This document shows, in pieces, positions 1 to 13,163 of a stretch of DNA of 64,000 nt; positions within the stretch are counted from its first letter, which is position 1, and the number at the start of each line of letters is the position of its first letter. The translations under genes were made by a program, and so were the position numbers. The notes beneath the pieces are model-generated. The model worked only from the letters and a program-made list of their open reading frames with translations, made no database searches and was not told where the DNA came from. The DNA comes from Porites lobata (lineage: Eukaryota; Cnidaria; Anthozoa; Scleractinia; Poritidae): assembly GCA_942486035.1 (NCBI GenBank), contig CALNXK010000108.1:502501-566500 (forward strand). Direction: 5' to 3'.

Positions 1-1029
1 CGAATCTCCTGGAAAAGACACTTGCACGTACTACGACTTGTCAGTGACCTGCCATTACTGCAACCTAGTCAGATACTATGATACCGGTTCAGCCCAAAAA
101 GCATTTTTGACCTTGAAGGAAACACAACAGAACGCGGATCAAATAAACACCTACGCTATTGGTCACTTTTGCAGCCAATGGCAAGTTAGTATTTTCGATC
201 CTAGCCACCAGTATTTAAACAGTCTGCTTCGCTCTCTGTACCTAAGACTTTACCATAGTAGCAACTGACGAGGAACGCTATAGTTCCGAAACTGCAGTCT
301 TGCTTAAGAATCCATAGCAGTCGCACAGACGACTCTTAAGCAAAAACTTAAGAAAATACCTACGAAGGAACAACAAGACATCGCGCTCTAGTTCAAAGAC
401 TCACTTATGTTAAGAAAAACTAAATGGACTGTGTGAGCGCTAAGAGAATCATCTTGACTGACGCACGGCATATTTCTCCAAACTTGGTGTAGCTTTAGTT
501 TTTAAGCTACAGTGTACAACTCATATCTGAAGATCGCACTATCCGTGGAAATTCAAAATCCTGCAAACCACACTATAGAGCTGGGCCCAGAGTCATACTG
601 ACATGGCAGGAAATAATCACATTCACGGACAAAGAAACTTGCATGCATGCATGTAGTTATTCAGATACAGCCATTTCGGAGAAAACCAAAAAAACTAAAA
701 TCTTTATTCAGCCGTAATAAACAGAGGTCAAAGGATATAAAACACTTAACAACTGCATCTGAAATCAAATCCTGTCAGGGACACCTAGTACAGAAGCATA
801 AACCACAGGAAATGATTACTCAGTATGCAAGTAACAAACCTGCTTCATGACCTCTAAATATAAGACTTAGTGCGGCAAAAACAAGATTTACTCATTCAAA
901 GTTTAGAATGCTACACGTCTTGCACTGTGTAGTGCTAGTAACCTTCGCGCGAGAGAAAAAAGAAAGAGAACCACTGTTCAAGCAGACTCTCAAGGTCACG
1001 TTTCACATTATCACGAGCTTATGAGTCGT
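1..1029. other. No gene recognised
   Basis: I see nothing I can identify here. Two short open frames (38-268 and 647-850, plus) lack any motif I know and have no convincing splice sites; they are probably chance ORFs. Confidence 0.5.
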
Positions 1030-1400
1030 GTTTGGCCTGTCAACGCTTATTTCTAACTAGCTGATATGCTTTCTTGCTATCGTTCTTCCCGATGTTATCT
1101 TCAATATCTTGACACTGTGCATCAATCCAAGACTCTTGCTTTTTTTATGCTCTTCTTAATTTCCTGGTTAATTGCTCGGTACTTTCGTACCCCTTTCTGC
1201 TGTCTCGTGTCTCCCCTTCTTCAGTGCTCTTCGTTCGTCGCAGAGATCCAGTATGCTAGTTGTGACCCACCGTCTTTTGACTGCTCTGCGTTTGCCTAAG
1301 ATTTCACTAGCTGATTCAGTCAATGCTTTATTGAAGGCGTTCACTAGTGTGTCCACCTCTGTGTTCATAAATTCACCATTGACTTTCTCTTGATCAGCTT
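1030..1400 (-). pseudogene. LINE fragment, endonuclease-RT linker
   Basis: Read on the minus strand, this piece matches the linker between the APE endonuclease and reverse transcriptase of non-LTR retrotransposons. A segment starting near FNKALTESASEILGKR is followed by a VTTSILDLCDERRALKK stretch, the usual 'W(V/I)T..I..LCD.RR.LKK' signature of CR1/L2/RTE-like ORF2 proteins. After a frame change the lysine-rich continuation (QCQDIEDNIGKNDSKKAYQLV) can be read to about 1035. No endonuclease or RT core remains, so this is a dead, truncated copy. The clade cannot be assigned from this piece alone. The plus-strand ORFs overlapping it are shadows. Confidence 0.6.
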
Positions 1401-3537
1401 CCAGTAAACCGATACCCCCAAGAAAAAATAGCTCTACAACGACTCCATCCAGGCCAGATATTGAACTCTTGATATCAACAACCCACCATAATAAAGGAAG
1501 GAAGCTTTTCCCGAACTATTCACTTGACCCACCCCATAACTTCTTTAAGAAAAACTACGACCTCAGTTCACTGGACAAAACGCCCTCGTGAATATACAAA
1601 AGCTATAACATTCATTAAACAAGCAATCTCAGTTTCAGCAGGCGTGGCCACATTTCCAGTTGCTGTAAGATTAATTAGACACTTGCAACAGACACATGTA
1701 AATTAAATAGCAGCCACAACGCCCTACTTTGAAACCGTAACGAGACATTTATAAAAGATTTAACGGGTGTGTGCGGCGGTTTCGTTTTCTTCCTTCCCTC
1801 TCATTCTAGCACTCAAATTCTGACCCCGATATTCTAGTAGTAATCAACCGTTCCTGAGCATACAGGCGCAAGGATACCGGTTTCTTGCAAAATATGCTGT
1901 GACATCCGTTTGCTCATCCCCCTTTCTGCCCTGGGCCGCTGACGATTGGGTTTGGCGCTGTGCTTTGAAATAACTTAAGGAACAAAACATGATACGTGAG
2001 GGGCGTGTCCGGCCAAGGCCGAGTGACTCTCGGTGGTGAAGGCATATACTGAGCTTACGTCAGTATTTCGTAGCCTGTAACACGTCGCGAAAATAAAACA
2101 TGCCAAAGAAAAACAAAACGCCTTACTCTCCCCAGCCCCCGCAGGTTCTTCGCATTACTGTTTACTGCACAACTGCTTTACCATCTTGGATTCTACCTTT
2201 TCTAGCCGGAGCGAACATGGACGCCCTTGGGGTGAAATTTCCACTTCATTTTCGGCACCCAACTAAATGCAAGCGCTGACTTGTGCCCCTATGCTTCGTT
2301 TGCATTGAAGTAGCGGTATATATATGACCACGACAGACTTGCTGCTATCCTTGTTTTGAAATCGCCATGGGCAAGAACAATTTCTTGAAAAGAGCAAACG
2401 TTTTCCTCCTTAGCAGCTATGGAGAATAACTAGTAGGACTTAAGCAATGCTTTCTTCTTTAAATCATTTACGGCTAAACAGTACAATTTCATGTAGCTTT
2501 TATGCAAAATTAATACTTAGTTGTTTGGAGAATTGTACTTAACAACAAATTATAGAAATTTAACTCTCATAAATAAGAATTGAACGGAAAAAAATTGGCG
2601 GGGGGGGGGGGAGTAAAAATGTCTACTGGAAAATCATTTAATGGAAATACAATAGCCGAGGTATCATGCCTGCAATTTTCTATGCAATGCACCTTATGAC
2701 AATTCTGACTAGTCCATTAGTAGCCCATGCCTTAGAACTACCTTAAACCTTAAAATTTAATTCATTCGCCTTTCATGAGTAGTGCAAATATATCTTCTGA
2801 ACACTCCGGGGGTGAAGGTAAAATCAGAAGAACAGAACAATCAGTTACTCTACCAATTTTAAAAGTTGGACAATATGTTATTTGCTAATCATCTTATAGT
2901 TAAGCACTTTTAAAATAGGACAAAAGAGCAACTGGTCATATAGGAAAATAAATTTGCTGTATTCCGAGAGCTTTGGTCTCCCGTGCACTTGTTTTTCGCA
3001 TGAGACAATAAGTAATTGCCTGGTCACGCAATCGGAGGTGAGTAACCACAACCCGGTGAAGTAACTGGTAATGGATTCATGATAACCGTCACCACTTAGT
3101 AAATACACTGCGTGCTGAAAAAGATCCAAATTGCGCTAGAATTTTTTCTTACCGGCCCACTTCTTATCTTAGGTAAGGCACTCAAAGTTGATTCATTTAC
3201 GAAGATTCGGGGGATAATCATTTCTTGATGTCATTCTGATTCCGCAGTCACGGGAAAACACACCTAGACTCGGGTCCGCTCGCAGACGTTATGCTCCAAT
3301 CTATTACCCATTGAACGGCCTCTCCTTTTGAAGATTGCTTGGATTTTATGAAAACAGGTACATATAAAAAGAATCTTGTTAGTTTCTCTCTTTTAATGAG
3401 CCCAAATCCACGCGCAAAACTAAGGTGACTTGCACGTACGTGTCAGTTTGGGGCAAAATAACCTCAAAATAACCAGAATAACTTTCAGATAATGTTCAAG
3501 TACCATATCTCATTGGGCCGATGATAAAACCCCGAAC
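1401..3537. other. No gene recognised
   Basis: AT-rich sequence without a supported ORF. It has a homopolymer G run near 2599-2610. The ORF at 2878-3129 (minus) has no known motif. Confidence 0.45.
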
Positions 3538-3577
3538 ACGGAACATTCCGGAACATGCCGGAACATCCCGGAAGATG
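3538..3577. repeat. Short GGAACATTCC-type tandem repeat
   Basis: Four imperfect copies of a 10-12 bp unit (GGAACATTCC, GGAACATGCC, GGAACATCCC, GGAAGATG) stand side by side, followed by an A-rich stretch. Confidence 0.6.
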
Positions 3578-3747
3578 AAAAACTAAAAATAATTTTCATG
3601 AAAAAAAAATAATTTTTGTAAAAAATAATAATATTTAACGTAAAATAACGTAAAGTCGCTTTGGACTTCAGTGTATAAGTTTTACATTCGCCGCGAATAG
3701 TTGCAGTGGCAGTGAGAGCAGCGATAGTTTCTAACTGTTATCAGTTA

Positions 3748-3817
3748 GCCTGAATTTTAGCCGTCTCCTGAGTCGCAGGTGAAGTTTACGACTCGAGGAG
3801 ATAGCTGAAATTCAAGG
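3748..3817. repeat. Imperfect inverted repeat (foldback MITE-like)
   Basis: CCTGAATTTTAGC..TCTCCTGAGTCG pairs with CGACTCGAGGAGA..GCTGAAATTCAAGG around a loop of about 13 bases, giving a hairpin about 70 bp long. This is the size and form of a small MITE; no target duplication was confirmed. Confidence 0.55.
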
Positions 3818-4836
3818 TAGATCACAGCACCCTATTCTCTTCTGCCAATTTCAAAATGACTGTCAAAGTCAGTGATTTGGGTATCCTCTGACGACAAAAT
3901 TGGTGAGAGCAAACTTGGTGCTAATTCGAATGCCTTGCTAACGTGTTTGTTGCTTTGAATTTTGTGACGTTACTGGATTTTAGTGAACAAGATTTCATTT
4001 TGGAAACACCAATGCGTGGCTATTCTCGGCGACTAGACTTTCTTAAATCATATCCTTATGTTGATTTGCGTCAGTTGACTATTCATCCCACATAATTACA
4101 AAAAAAACCAATCTAGAGTTCCGCAGAATAAAGTAATGACCCAATACTTTTATGGGAGGGGCTGTTGTGATTTCCGTGATCATGGAGATCCATCCACACA
4201 GACTCCCTAGGCCCGTTTCAGACTCCAGACATGACACTGACACGACGGAACCAAATGCTCCGAGACTGATATATTTAGCAAGGTGGAACACAAAAACAAA
4301 CAAACAAAGACGGACGGCTCCTTTCCTTTCTATTCACCTTTGACCCGGACACGAAACAAACGGAGACTGTTATATTCAGCGAATTTAGCTGAAAAAAAGT
4401 GTTTACAAAAATAACAAGTTGCATAAACAAACTTTCAAGAGTCTTCGATAAATTAGGCTTGGGCTTGAAATATGGGGGGTTGGGGGCAGCGTCTCAGCAC
4501 ACAGAGTGGGAAAAAATATAACTTCACGGGGGATAACCGCCAAATCATTAACTCATGGCAAACAATTACACGAGGTAGCTGTGAGAGGAAACCTTGAACC
4601 CCCCCCTCGCGACCCATTTTAATATAATTGTTTTGAATTTAGAAGCAAGCCTTAACTCATTACTGTCATTTGCATGGACCCTCACTCGCTCAACAAATTA
4701 CTTGCGACAAAATATTGCTTTCTGACACTCGGAGATGATACCAGTTTCTTTTTCTTAATTGTGCCTTTATTTCTCGTTTTTGTTATTTTATCTTATTTTG
4801 GCAGTAATAACTTCTACAAAAATTATTTTAATATTA
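3818..4836. other. No gene recognised
   Basis: No supported coding signal. The overlapping ORFs at 4079-4343 on both strands are mutual shadows without motifs. Confidence 0.45.
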
Positions 4837-4980
4837 TTAGCGGAGCTCCCGCGCGCGCGAAGTGCGCGTGGCACAGAGCCCCATACTCATGGAATATGGT
4901 CAACCTCTTTTCGTTTGGTTGTCACGTGATTGACCGAGCGTACGTAAGTACGCGTCTACAGATTGTACGGGTGGGGTAGG
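4837..4980. repeat. GC-rich dispersed repeat
   Basis: A sharply GC-rich patch (CCCGCGCGCGCGAAGTGCGCG, about 4850-4870) in AT-rich surroundings, followed by a CATGGAATATGG stretch. It resembles a dispersed repeat I associate with cnidarian genomes; the edges are uncertain. Confidence 0.3.
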
Positions 4981-5070
4981 AGAGACTATCAAAAGGAAGG
5001 GATCGGAGGGGTGTCTCAGGCGTGTCTTGGCAAGTCCACATCTTTAATATAGGACATTAACAATATGGCC

Positions 5071-5186
5071 AATTGACAGCTGTCAAAACAGGATAGCCAC
5101 TGACCAGTATCCCATGACCATATCGCGGGCTCATGTGTCAACTCATCGAGGTGACGTGATTTATTTGGAAGCTGCCCGCTGGCCAG
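5071..5186 (+). repeat. Dispersed repeat, copy 1 of 2 in direct orientation
   Basis: TTGACAGCTGTCAAAACAGG followed by CTGACCAGTATC and, further on, CATCGAGGT matches 10002-10125 in the same orientation. It ends exactly at the TTAA bordering the foldback element at 5191. The sequence right of that element (after TTAA at 9896) looks weakly like the continuation seen in copy 2, so the foldback probably inserted inside this repeat. Confidence 0.65.
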
Positions 5187-5190
5187 TTAA

Positions 5191-5800
5191 GAGGCAGTCT
5201 CCCTAAAAGCGTTCCACTCGATTTTGGACTTGAAAAAACTTTTGCCTCATAATTTTACCATCAACACTACTATCCATCCTAATAACGAAATTGCAGTTAG
5301 AATGAGGAAATCGTCTATTTTACTGCTATTCCCAGCATTTCATTGCTGGACGACCGTTAGCGGCTAAAATATGCAAATTTTAGTCTCTGTTACACAGGTT
5401 TTTTAACGATCGTTCTAAAGTTCTTCGGGTCATCAAATCCTAGACTATTGCACTCATTTGGAAGCATATTACTTCTTCTTACTGTTCCAATACCATTTAG
5501 GCATTATCTTTCTGTAATCAGCAAAAACTGGTCGTCTTTATTTCGCTAATCCAATTAAGAAAGCAAACTGCACGAAAAAATGCCTCAAAATCATCAGAAA
5601 ATTCTCAAAAGTGGCACCTAAACTAGACCTAAAAACATGTTTTAGTTAAAGATTAATAGCTATTTTGTCAAGTTATGAAATAAAACTTGTGGCACAACGC
5701 GATTCAGAATTGAAGGTTTCAACTCCAATTTAGGCAAATGTTCAATTTGCGTTGCGTGACGATACCGGCTGCTGTCACAACAAAATCCTCAGTTATTCAA
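5191..5800 (+). repeat. Left long inverted arm of the TTAA foldback
   Basis: Matches the reverse complement of 9296-9895 almost throughout, including CTAACGGTCGTCCAGCAATG-like and AAAACATGTTTTAG-like segments. Similarity fades after about 5800. Confidence 0.8.
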
Positions 5801-6179
5801 ATACTTGCCACTTTTAAGTAAGATATGCCTCATTTTCCCACCAAACCTATATTAAAATTTCCTTTTTCCCTTTGCCAATGATATATATTGTTTAAAAATT
5901 AGTTCAGCAAGTAAAAGATACCTTTCCAAGATTCATTTAATGTTCCCACTGCCCCGACCATTCGTGTTAAGTCTGTTACGTCAAGACGGAAAAATACCTT
6001 TTCAGCACCAAACCTCTTCTAGCTTAAAATGTGGTCCAGTCTGAAAAAGCTGCATTGACCAGAAGTTACTCCGATCCATCATATTATAAAATCGAACGTT
6101 AGAAGAAATTTCCCACTGCTTAATTAAATATGCGTGAACAGGTCCGAAAATGTTTGACTTGTACTTCGCCCCACGCAAG

Positions 6180-6400
6180 GGTATCCGGATTCCGGAATCT
6201 GGAAAATTTTTGCTTGTAGGATCCGGAATCCGCGAAAATTTTGATACGGAATCCGGAATCCAGGGCTTTGGAATCCAGAATAGAGCTCAAGCACCCTACT
6301 AAGGAATAAAATCTAGAATCCAATTTCCACTGTAAAAGACTGGAATCCAGCACCCGGAATCCTGAATCTATGGAATGGGATCCAGAATCCAAGACTGTCT
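6180..6400. repeat. Degenerate GGAATCC-rich tandem repeat
   Basis: Many spaced copies of GGAATCC/GGAATCCAG. The minus-strand frame over it (6120-6392) reads as repeated LDSGF-like peptides and is a by-product of the repeat, not a gene I would call. Confidence 0.55.
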
Positions 6401-9295
6401 TGTATTCGCTAACATGGGGCGATAGTACTGGACTGTGAACGGCGAATTACTATTTTCCCTTTATTTACCTTCCACTGATCAGGAGCCCACATTTGAAGAC
6501 TTTGTTAATGAAATTTCAGTTAGAAGGTTTCTTCCATTTACTGACTGTTTCTTCCTATCAACAGTGGTCAGCTTTTGTTTTCACTCTCAAAGAGACAGTC
6601 TGGAGTCTAAGGCTACTTTTTTATCGCAGCCAGTTAATAAAGGAGTTGGCACACCCAAATCATAAAGTTTTAACATTAATTTCGAATCGTGCAACATCAG
6701 TGAAAGTAACAAGAAATGTAGTGTGGAAGTTCGCGCGGTTTTTCGCAATTGATAAAAGTACACGATTGTCAGGACACCATTACTTCTTACCATGAAACCT
6801 GTCATCCATCGAAATCTGAACTAAGTGAAGCAGAGCCAATACTCTCAAAAGATGGTAATCATTGACCTTACGAAAAATCAAGTGGAAAAGATGGTGATCT
6901 GCTTCCCCGGGAGGACTCCCATACAAAAGTGACGTGGGTGCTCGTCGTTTGCAGATTTTGGTCTCACTTCAGTTATTTGGGACGGAAAGTACCTAAATAT
7001 GCTCATTCAGGTATCGCTTAAGGCTGTGCATAAAGAAATTTGCAAACAAAAAAAAAAGCCGTGACGCCACACCCACATTGGTCTCCCTTAGGGGTTTAAA
7101 TAATAAATTATTAATTTTCCGACGACCAGCCCCTTCGCTTTTATATGGGAGTCCTCCCTGGGATTACCCACAAATATCGGCGGATAAACTAGGACGATTT
7201 TGGCGGCCACCTCGTTCTTCGCATAGAGGACCAAGAAAGGAATATTAGGAACAAGGACAGGCATGTAATTGGTTTGGAGATTGCTAAGATCGTATACCAT
7301 CTATTTTAAAGGATGGGATCACGTACGTATAAAATCGTAAAATCATTGCTAATATCCTTATCACTAGTTCCTTTATCTGTGATAAGATAACGGCAAAAGG
7401 GCCAATGGATATTGTCATAATCGTAATTTCAAGTTCAGACAATGATAAACTCAGTAGTCCACTCAATTTTTTTTATTTAGAAATATGCGGGAAATGAAGA
7501 TCCAAACATAATGAAGTTATGGAGAAAAGTAGGAAGTGGCTTTAAGTCAAATATCCTGATATTAATCACTGTTGCACTATGGCATAAAGTTACACAGTCA
7601 GCTGATGCACTTGCACATTTGATATCATTTATGAGCTGACGGATTTGAATATCACAAGATACACGCGAGAAACAGAAATTGATAAGCGCATATCTAAACC
7701 TAATTTGGAGTCGGAGTTAAACTGCCAAAATCGTGATTACCTACCTTTAGGCATATTACTGAGAGTACTCATGACAATTGTTTGGTACCATGGAGAATTC
7801 ACCGACAGAATTTTCTATTGAAGCCCAACGGGGACAAAAACCTCTGAATTCGAACAATCAGTAGAGGTGAGAACTGACGTGAAGTCTGAATCCGGCATTG
7901 TCGAAGGTTTCCCCAGCATGAACATTTCTCCAGGTCGAGACCCCTACACTGTTTTTACGTCTTTTCTCGATTCACGTCTTGTTAGCGGTTATTACCCTGT
8001 TCTTACAGACGCTTGCATTCTACCACGTTAATGATGTAAAAATACATACATCTGAACAACAGCTGAAGGATCTAGGATCACATTTTTAAAAATCGGTCTT
8101 TGGACCCTCCGTGTGGATCCAAATTCATATTGAATATCGATTTTACTAAATTAGGCGCCACCGCGTTTTTTGACTCCAGTGCGGCGCTCATTTGATACAC
8201 CAGCCTACCGCGGACAATGTTGTTGAGCCACTCAGAGAGGATCTTATTGCTTTTATATGTCTGCATACCGAGATGCTATGACAAAGAATATAAAGACCGC
8301 AAATACTTCACAAATCTTATGAAAAAAAATACAAAAACAAAAACGAGCGAGATTGCATGCGAGTAAACAAAGAGCTGGTACAAATTTCCCTAAAATAGTC
8401 AAATATAAACCCCCTAGTCGTTCAAAGCTTAACAACTTGACAGGCTAACGGTTTTATTCAGTGGTGGTATAAACAGGTTACAACCGAGCACTGTACGCTA
8501 CTCAGTCACTTCACTCACTGTCCATCACGGAACTGATAGCGTACAGCATTACCAGCGTAGCACTAGCACTGTACATAGACAGTCAGATTTGTGATCGAAG
8601 GCCGGTAGATTTATACATCCTAGAATTTATACTAATATCAAATTCCTAAAGGTGTCCGGACACTAACTTAATTCAATGTACATTTCTCAGCTGATGTCAT
8701 TTTTTTAAGGGCAAATAACAATTTACTTGATAAGAATTTATAAGTACGAGACTTATTGTGGCGTAGACGTAATTAGCAGGTTGTTCATTCTACTTCTTTG
8801 AACTCCAGTCCATATTTTCTTAATTTTTCTTCAAGGACTACCGTGTACCATCGTCCCATATATATAGTGTAAAGGTAAATGTGTGAACGACCTTCTCGCT
8901 GCAAAATGTAAATACTTCCACCTGTCACTAGACAGGAGAAACATTGTTCTCGTTAATGTTATCTGTAAAACAAAAATGTTCGTTAGAACGCGATTGAAGT
9001 ATGTCGAATAGCCTCTTCCAGGCGTTCAGACTGTGGGTGCGACCCTCCGAGGGATGCCAGTAAGAAAAGGGCGAGGGGGTAGGGTAGGGAGAAATGCATA
9101 TTTTTCCCGACCCACTCTACTAATAAGAAGGCCAACTACTGGGAGTCGAACAAAGGACGGCCGGCCGAGACTATTAATACGAAGGTCAGTGGAAAAGTAA
9201 ACTTAATCTTCTATAAGCTTAACCTATTTCCCCTTTTTCTTGTTGATAAAGTAAAAAAAAAAACAGAAAAGTTGTCATTTGTAGGATCATGAAGA

Positions 9296-9895
9296 ATTTT
9301 CTTACTATCACAGCGGCCGGTGTCACGCAATGCGAATTCAGCATCAATATGCAAATTTCAGTCGAATCCTTCAATTCTGAATCGCGTTGTGCCACAAGTT
9401 TTATTGCATAACTTGACAAAATAGCTATTAATCTTTAACTAAAACATGTTTTTAGGTCTAGTTTAGGTGCCACTTTTGAGAATTTTGAGATGTTTTTGAG
9501 ATTTTTTATTCGTGCATCTTGCTTTCTTAATTGGGTTAGCGAAATAAAGACGACCAGTTTTTGCTGATTACAGAAAGATAATGCCTAAATGGTATTGGAA
9601 CAGTAAGAAGAAGTAATATGCTTCCAAATGAGTGCGAACAGTTTAGGATTTGATGACCCGAAGTACTTTTAAACGATCGTTAAAAAACCTGTAAAACGGC
9701 ATCTAAAATTTGCATATTTTAGCCGCTAACGGTCGTCCAGCAATGAAATGCTGGGAATGGCAGTAAAATAAACAATTTCCTCATTCTAACTGCAGTTTCG
9801 TTATTAGGATGGATAGTAGTGTTGATGATAAGAATATAAGGCAAAAGTTTTTTCGAGTCCAAAATCGAGTGGAACGCTTTTAGGGAGACTGCCTC
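9296..9895 (-). repeat. Right long inverted arm of the TTAA foldback
   Basis: Reverse complement of 5191-5800. Small indels and substitutions separate the arms, so this is not a recent perfect palindrome. The minus-strand ORFs at 9219 and 9804 are shadows of the arm. Confidence 0.8.
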
Positions 9896-10001
9896 TTAAT
9901 TGTTTTACTAGATCACGAACAACGTTCAATCTCATACTTTTACTAGTTTGGGAGCACAGGAAAACTGATAATGCACACATACTGGACATCAATGTTTTGA
10001 T

Positions 10002-10125
10002 CAATTGACAGCTGTCAAAACAGGGTACCCGCTGACCAGTATCGCTTGAACGTATCGCAGGCTCAGGTGTCGACCCATCGAGGTCAAGTATTTTTGGTCA
10101 AGTTATCCGCTGACAAGTAAACTAG
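10002..10125 (+). repeat. Dispersed repeat, copy 2 of 2
   Basis: Same family as 5071-5186, in direct orientation, without an insertion at the corresponding TTAA-like point (reads GACAAGTAAACTAG). Confidence 0.65.
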
Positions 10126-12275
10126 TTTTCAAGTGATCGCAGGCTCTAGTTCAATTTTTCCTAAATTCATATGAAATATGTTGTGTTTATGTGCTGCACA
10201 ATTAAAACTTTGATTGCAAACTGACCTCGGACGCGAAAATTCAGCCAGCTGTTACAGGCAGGGAAGAAAGTTGCTTTTGACTTTTCTCACCATGGTCACG
10301 CGTTGGTCACGCTCTACGTCCAATTTTTATGCTCTGATTGGTCAAAATTTGACAGGTGAGTTCATACGGAAAGCTTATGCAGCATCTTGATCTTGTTTAC
10401 TTTGACAGCTGAAGCTGACAGAGTTTTGTGTCAACTTGTGATGTTTTTAACTGATTCGATTCAGGTATTACATAATTTGTAATAACTTTTGCGTAGTACT
10501 GCTTTCAGCAGTATGGTGCCGATTCAGCCCTTTATAGTCTCCCTCGTCAGTCTCGTGATCTTATCAAAGTTCAAATTACCGTCTTAGTTTCAGTAGTGTA
10601 ATAAACTGCTGTTTTCTAACGCCACCACAGTTCAAAAACAATATACATTTTTCACGTGAAATGCAACGTTTCAATCAGGCCAACTTATCATTAATAGCGT
10701 GGCTCCACTATAACACGAAAAGACTTAATAATGAATCACAAATAACTCAAACATTATTGATTCGCTTTTAAGAAGCCTGGCGCTTGAAAGCGTCATTATG
10801 AAAAGTTATTGTGTATATTTGTCAGTCAGCCAGTTTAGGGTTATCACTCTGCTTGGTACTAGACTAATCGAAAATTATGCAACGCTGTGATTCAACTGGA
10901 TTTTTGCTTAAATTCCGTACTGATTGATGTTAACGAAAGGTGATTGAAACGAACTTTCGTTACAGGGTCTTAAGATGAAACCCAAGGTAAAAGTAAGTTT
11001 TGCTTTCAATCTGCTATCATCACGTCACAAGTTAGCGTGCCTTACAACATTTACATATTTTTTATTCCATTTGTTAAATCCAAGCGTTTTACAGCTCAGT
11101 GTAAGTATTTATTTAAAAGTGGCCCAAAAATCAGGTGGTCAAATCATCAGCCATGCTTCAATTTGAACAGCATATTTTTGATAAGTAGCACAACCAACAT
11201 TTCCTCCTACAGAACGGTTTTTATGAAAAGCGGAAATTGTAACGAATCGATAGTTGTGAGTATGTGAGTTTCAATTAGTTTAGCATATCATGTGATACTG
11301 CCACTCGTCGTCAGTTATTAGAGGTGAGCTCCAAGGTATCAGAGTATATTATGTATTCTAGAAGAAAATGAAATAATGAAAGTCTCAAACAGCTAACCTG
11401 CACTCGCGTGAGGCTGGAGCAGCAGCAGTAGCAGTATAAGCATCTTTTGATCGTCTGTAACGTATTAACGTCTCAGATGACATTAACGATAGCCTTACTA
11501 GTGTGTTCACTTGGCAGTAATCACGAAACGTACAATTTCTTACTGAAGAGAAAATGAGCAGTAAAACCACACAGGAAAATTCACCTTACTGTAACGCGTC
11601 CAGCCGGTGAAACCACGTGACAAACTGAAGCGGAAGTAAAAATATTGTTACGTCACGGCATTTGCGTTCCTCTTCCACTGTTGAATTGATCCGAATTAAA
11701 GTTTAGTCATTATGTATAAAATACGTCGGGTGCATTTTCATAAAAAAAAACGGGAATCCAGTTGAGGTGCTTACTCCCACATCTGAGGAAAATTCGAGTA
11801 TCTTTAGCGTTCATGTTCCATTACTCTTCATCGTATTTCGCTTGTACAAATCTGTTTGAAGCGCTGTCACGGTTATTTGGGTATCTCCGTGTTTTGGGTT
11901 TCCCTTCTCATTTTACATAAGTGTTTTTGGTACCTTCCTGGGGTGACTAGTGATCGTTGTCACATCTGTGTGGGTCTACATCTGCTACCTGCTCGCAGGG
12001 ATCACAGCAGCCCTTGCGTCAGCCTTTAAATCTAGTCCCATGACTGAATCAAAAGAAGAACATAATGTTATACCCATGTTCAATAAAATATAATTCCAGT
12101 CACCAAATGACTTTAAATCCGGTCATAAACAAGATTACCTTTTTTCTGGAGAATGATCCAACAAGCTCCCCCGCCCCCAATTTTAGATAAAGACAAAGGG
12201 TCAGTTATTTAAACTGATTTTAGCCCTTGTTTTACAAAACCGCGTTCTACGCCATTCTCATTTTGCCCAACGCAA
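10126..12275. other. No gene recognised
   Basis: No ORF with a known motif on either strand. The 10975-11267 (plus) and 11385-11570 (minus) ORFs are short and featureless. Confidence 0.4.
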
Positions 12276-13163
12276 ACCCTACATAACCCTACATAGCCTT
12301 ACCTAGCCATACATAGTCATACATAACCCTACATAACCCTACATAGCCATACACAGCCATACATAGTGGTACATAGCCCTACATAACCCTACACAGCCCT
12401 ACATAGCCATACATAGCCATACACAGCCATACATAGCTGTGCGTAGCCATACACAGCCCTACATTGCCATACATAGCCCTACATAGCCATACACAACCCC
12501 ACATAGCCACACATAGCCGTACATAGCTTTACATAGCCCTAGATAGCCCTGCATAGCTATACATAGCCTTACATAGCCATACATAGCCCTACATAGCCGT
12601 ACAAAACTTTACATAGCCCTACATAGCCCTACATAGCCATGCATGGGCGTACACCACCCTATATAGCCGTACATAGCTCTACATAGCCGTACATAGCTTT
12701 ACATAGCCATACATAGCCCTACATGGCCATACATAGCCATACATAGTCGTACATAGCCCTACATAGCCCTACATACCCATACACAGCCGTACATAGCCAA
12801 CCATAGCCATACATAGCCATACATAGCCCTACAAAACCCTACATAACCATACAGCAGCCCTACAAAGCCCAACACAGCCCTACATAGCCCTACAAAGCCA
12901 TACAAAGCCCTAAATAGCCCTACATAGCTATACATAGCCCTACATAGCCAAATATAGCCATACATAGCTCTGCATAGCCCTACATCGCCCTAGATAGCCC
13001 TACATAGCTCAACACAGCCCTGCATAGCCCTACATAGCCATACATAGTCCTACATACCTTACGTAGCCCTACATAGCCACACATAGCATTACATAGCCTT
13101 ACAAAGCTATAGAATAGCCCTTCATAGCCCTGTATAGCCCTACATAGCTATACGTAGTCTTAC

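Larger units (their letters stand above)
5191..9895. mobile_element. TTAA-flanked foldback DNA element, non-autonomous
   Basis: The outer ends read GAGGCAGTCTCCCTAAAAGCG on the left and its exact complement on the right, each bordered by TTAA (5187-5190 and 9896-9899). The inverted arms run about 600 bp (5191-5800 and 9296-9895) with roughly 90% or better identity by eye. The 3.5-kb middle contains no recognisable transposase, so mobilisation would have to come from elsewhere. TTAA duplication is typical of piggyBac and Kolobok superfamilies. The end sequence does not settle which one, and assignment is inference. ORFs inside (6435-6805, 7088-7466, 8078-8435) show no motifs. Confidence 0.75.

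Noticed and set aside
6120..6392. Minus-strand ORF with LDSGF-like repeats
   Set aside because: Product of a GGAATCC-rich repeat; no motif or splice support.
12759..12965. Minus-strand ORF of repeated YGYVGLCRAM-like decapeptides (also at 38821-39224, 61305-61801)
   Set aside because: A 10-bp satellite with few length changes is open in any frame without a stop; there is no start context, splice signal or flank supporting a repeat protein.
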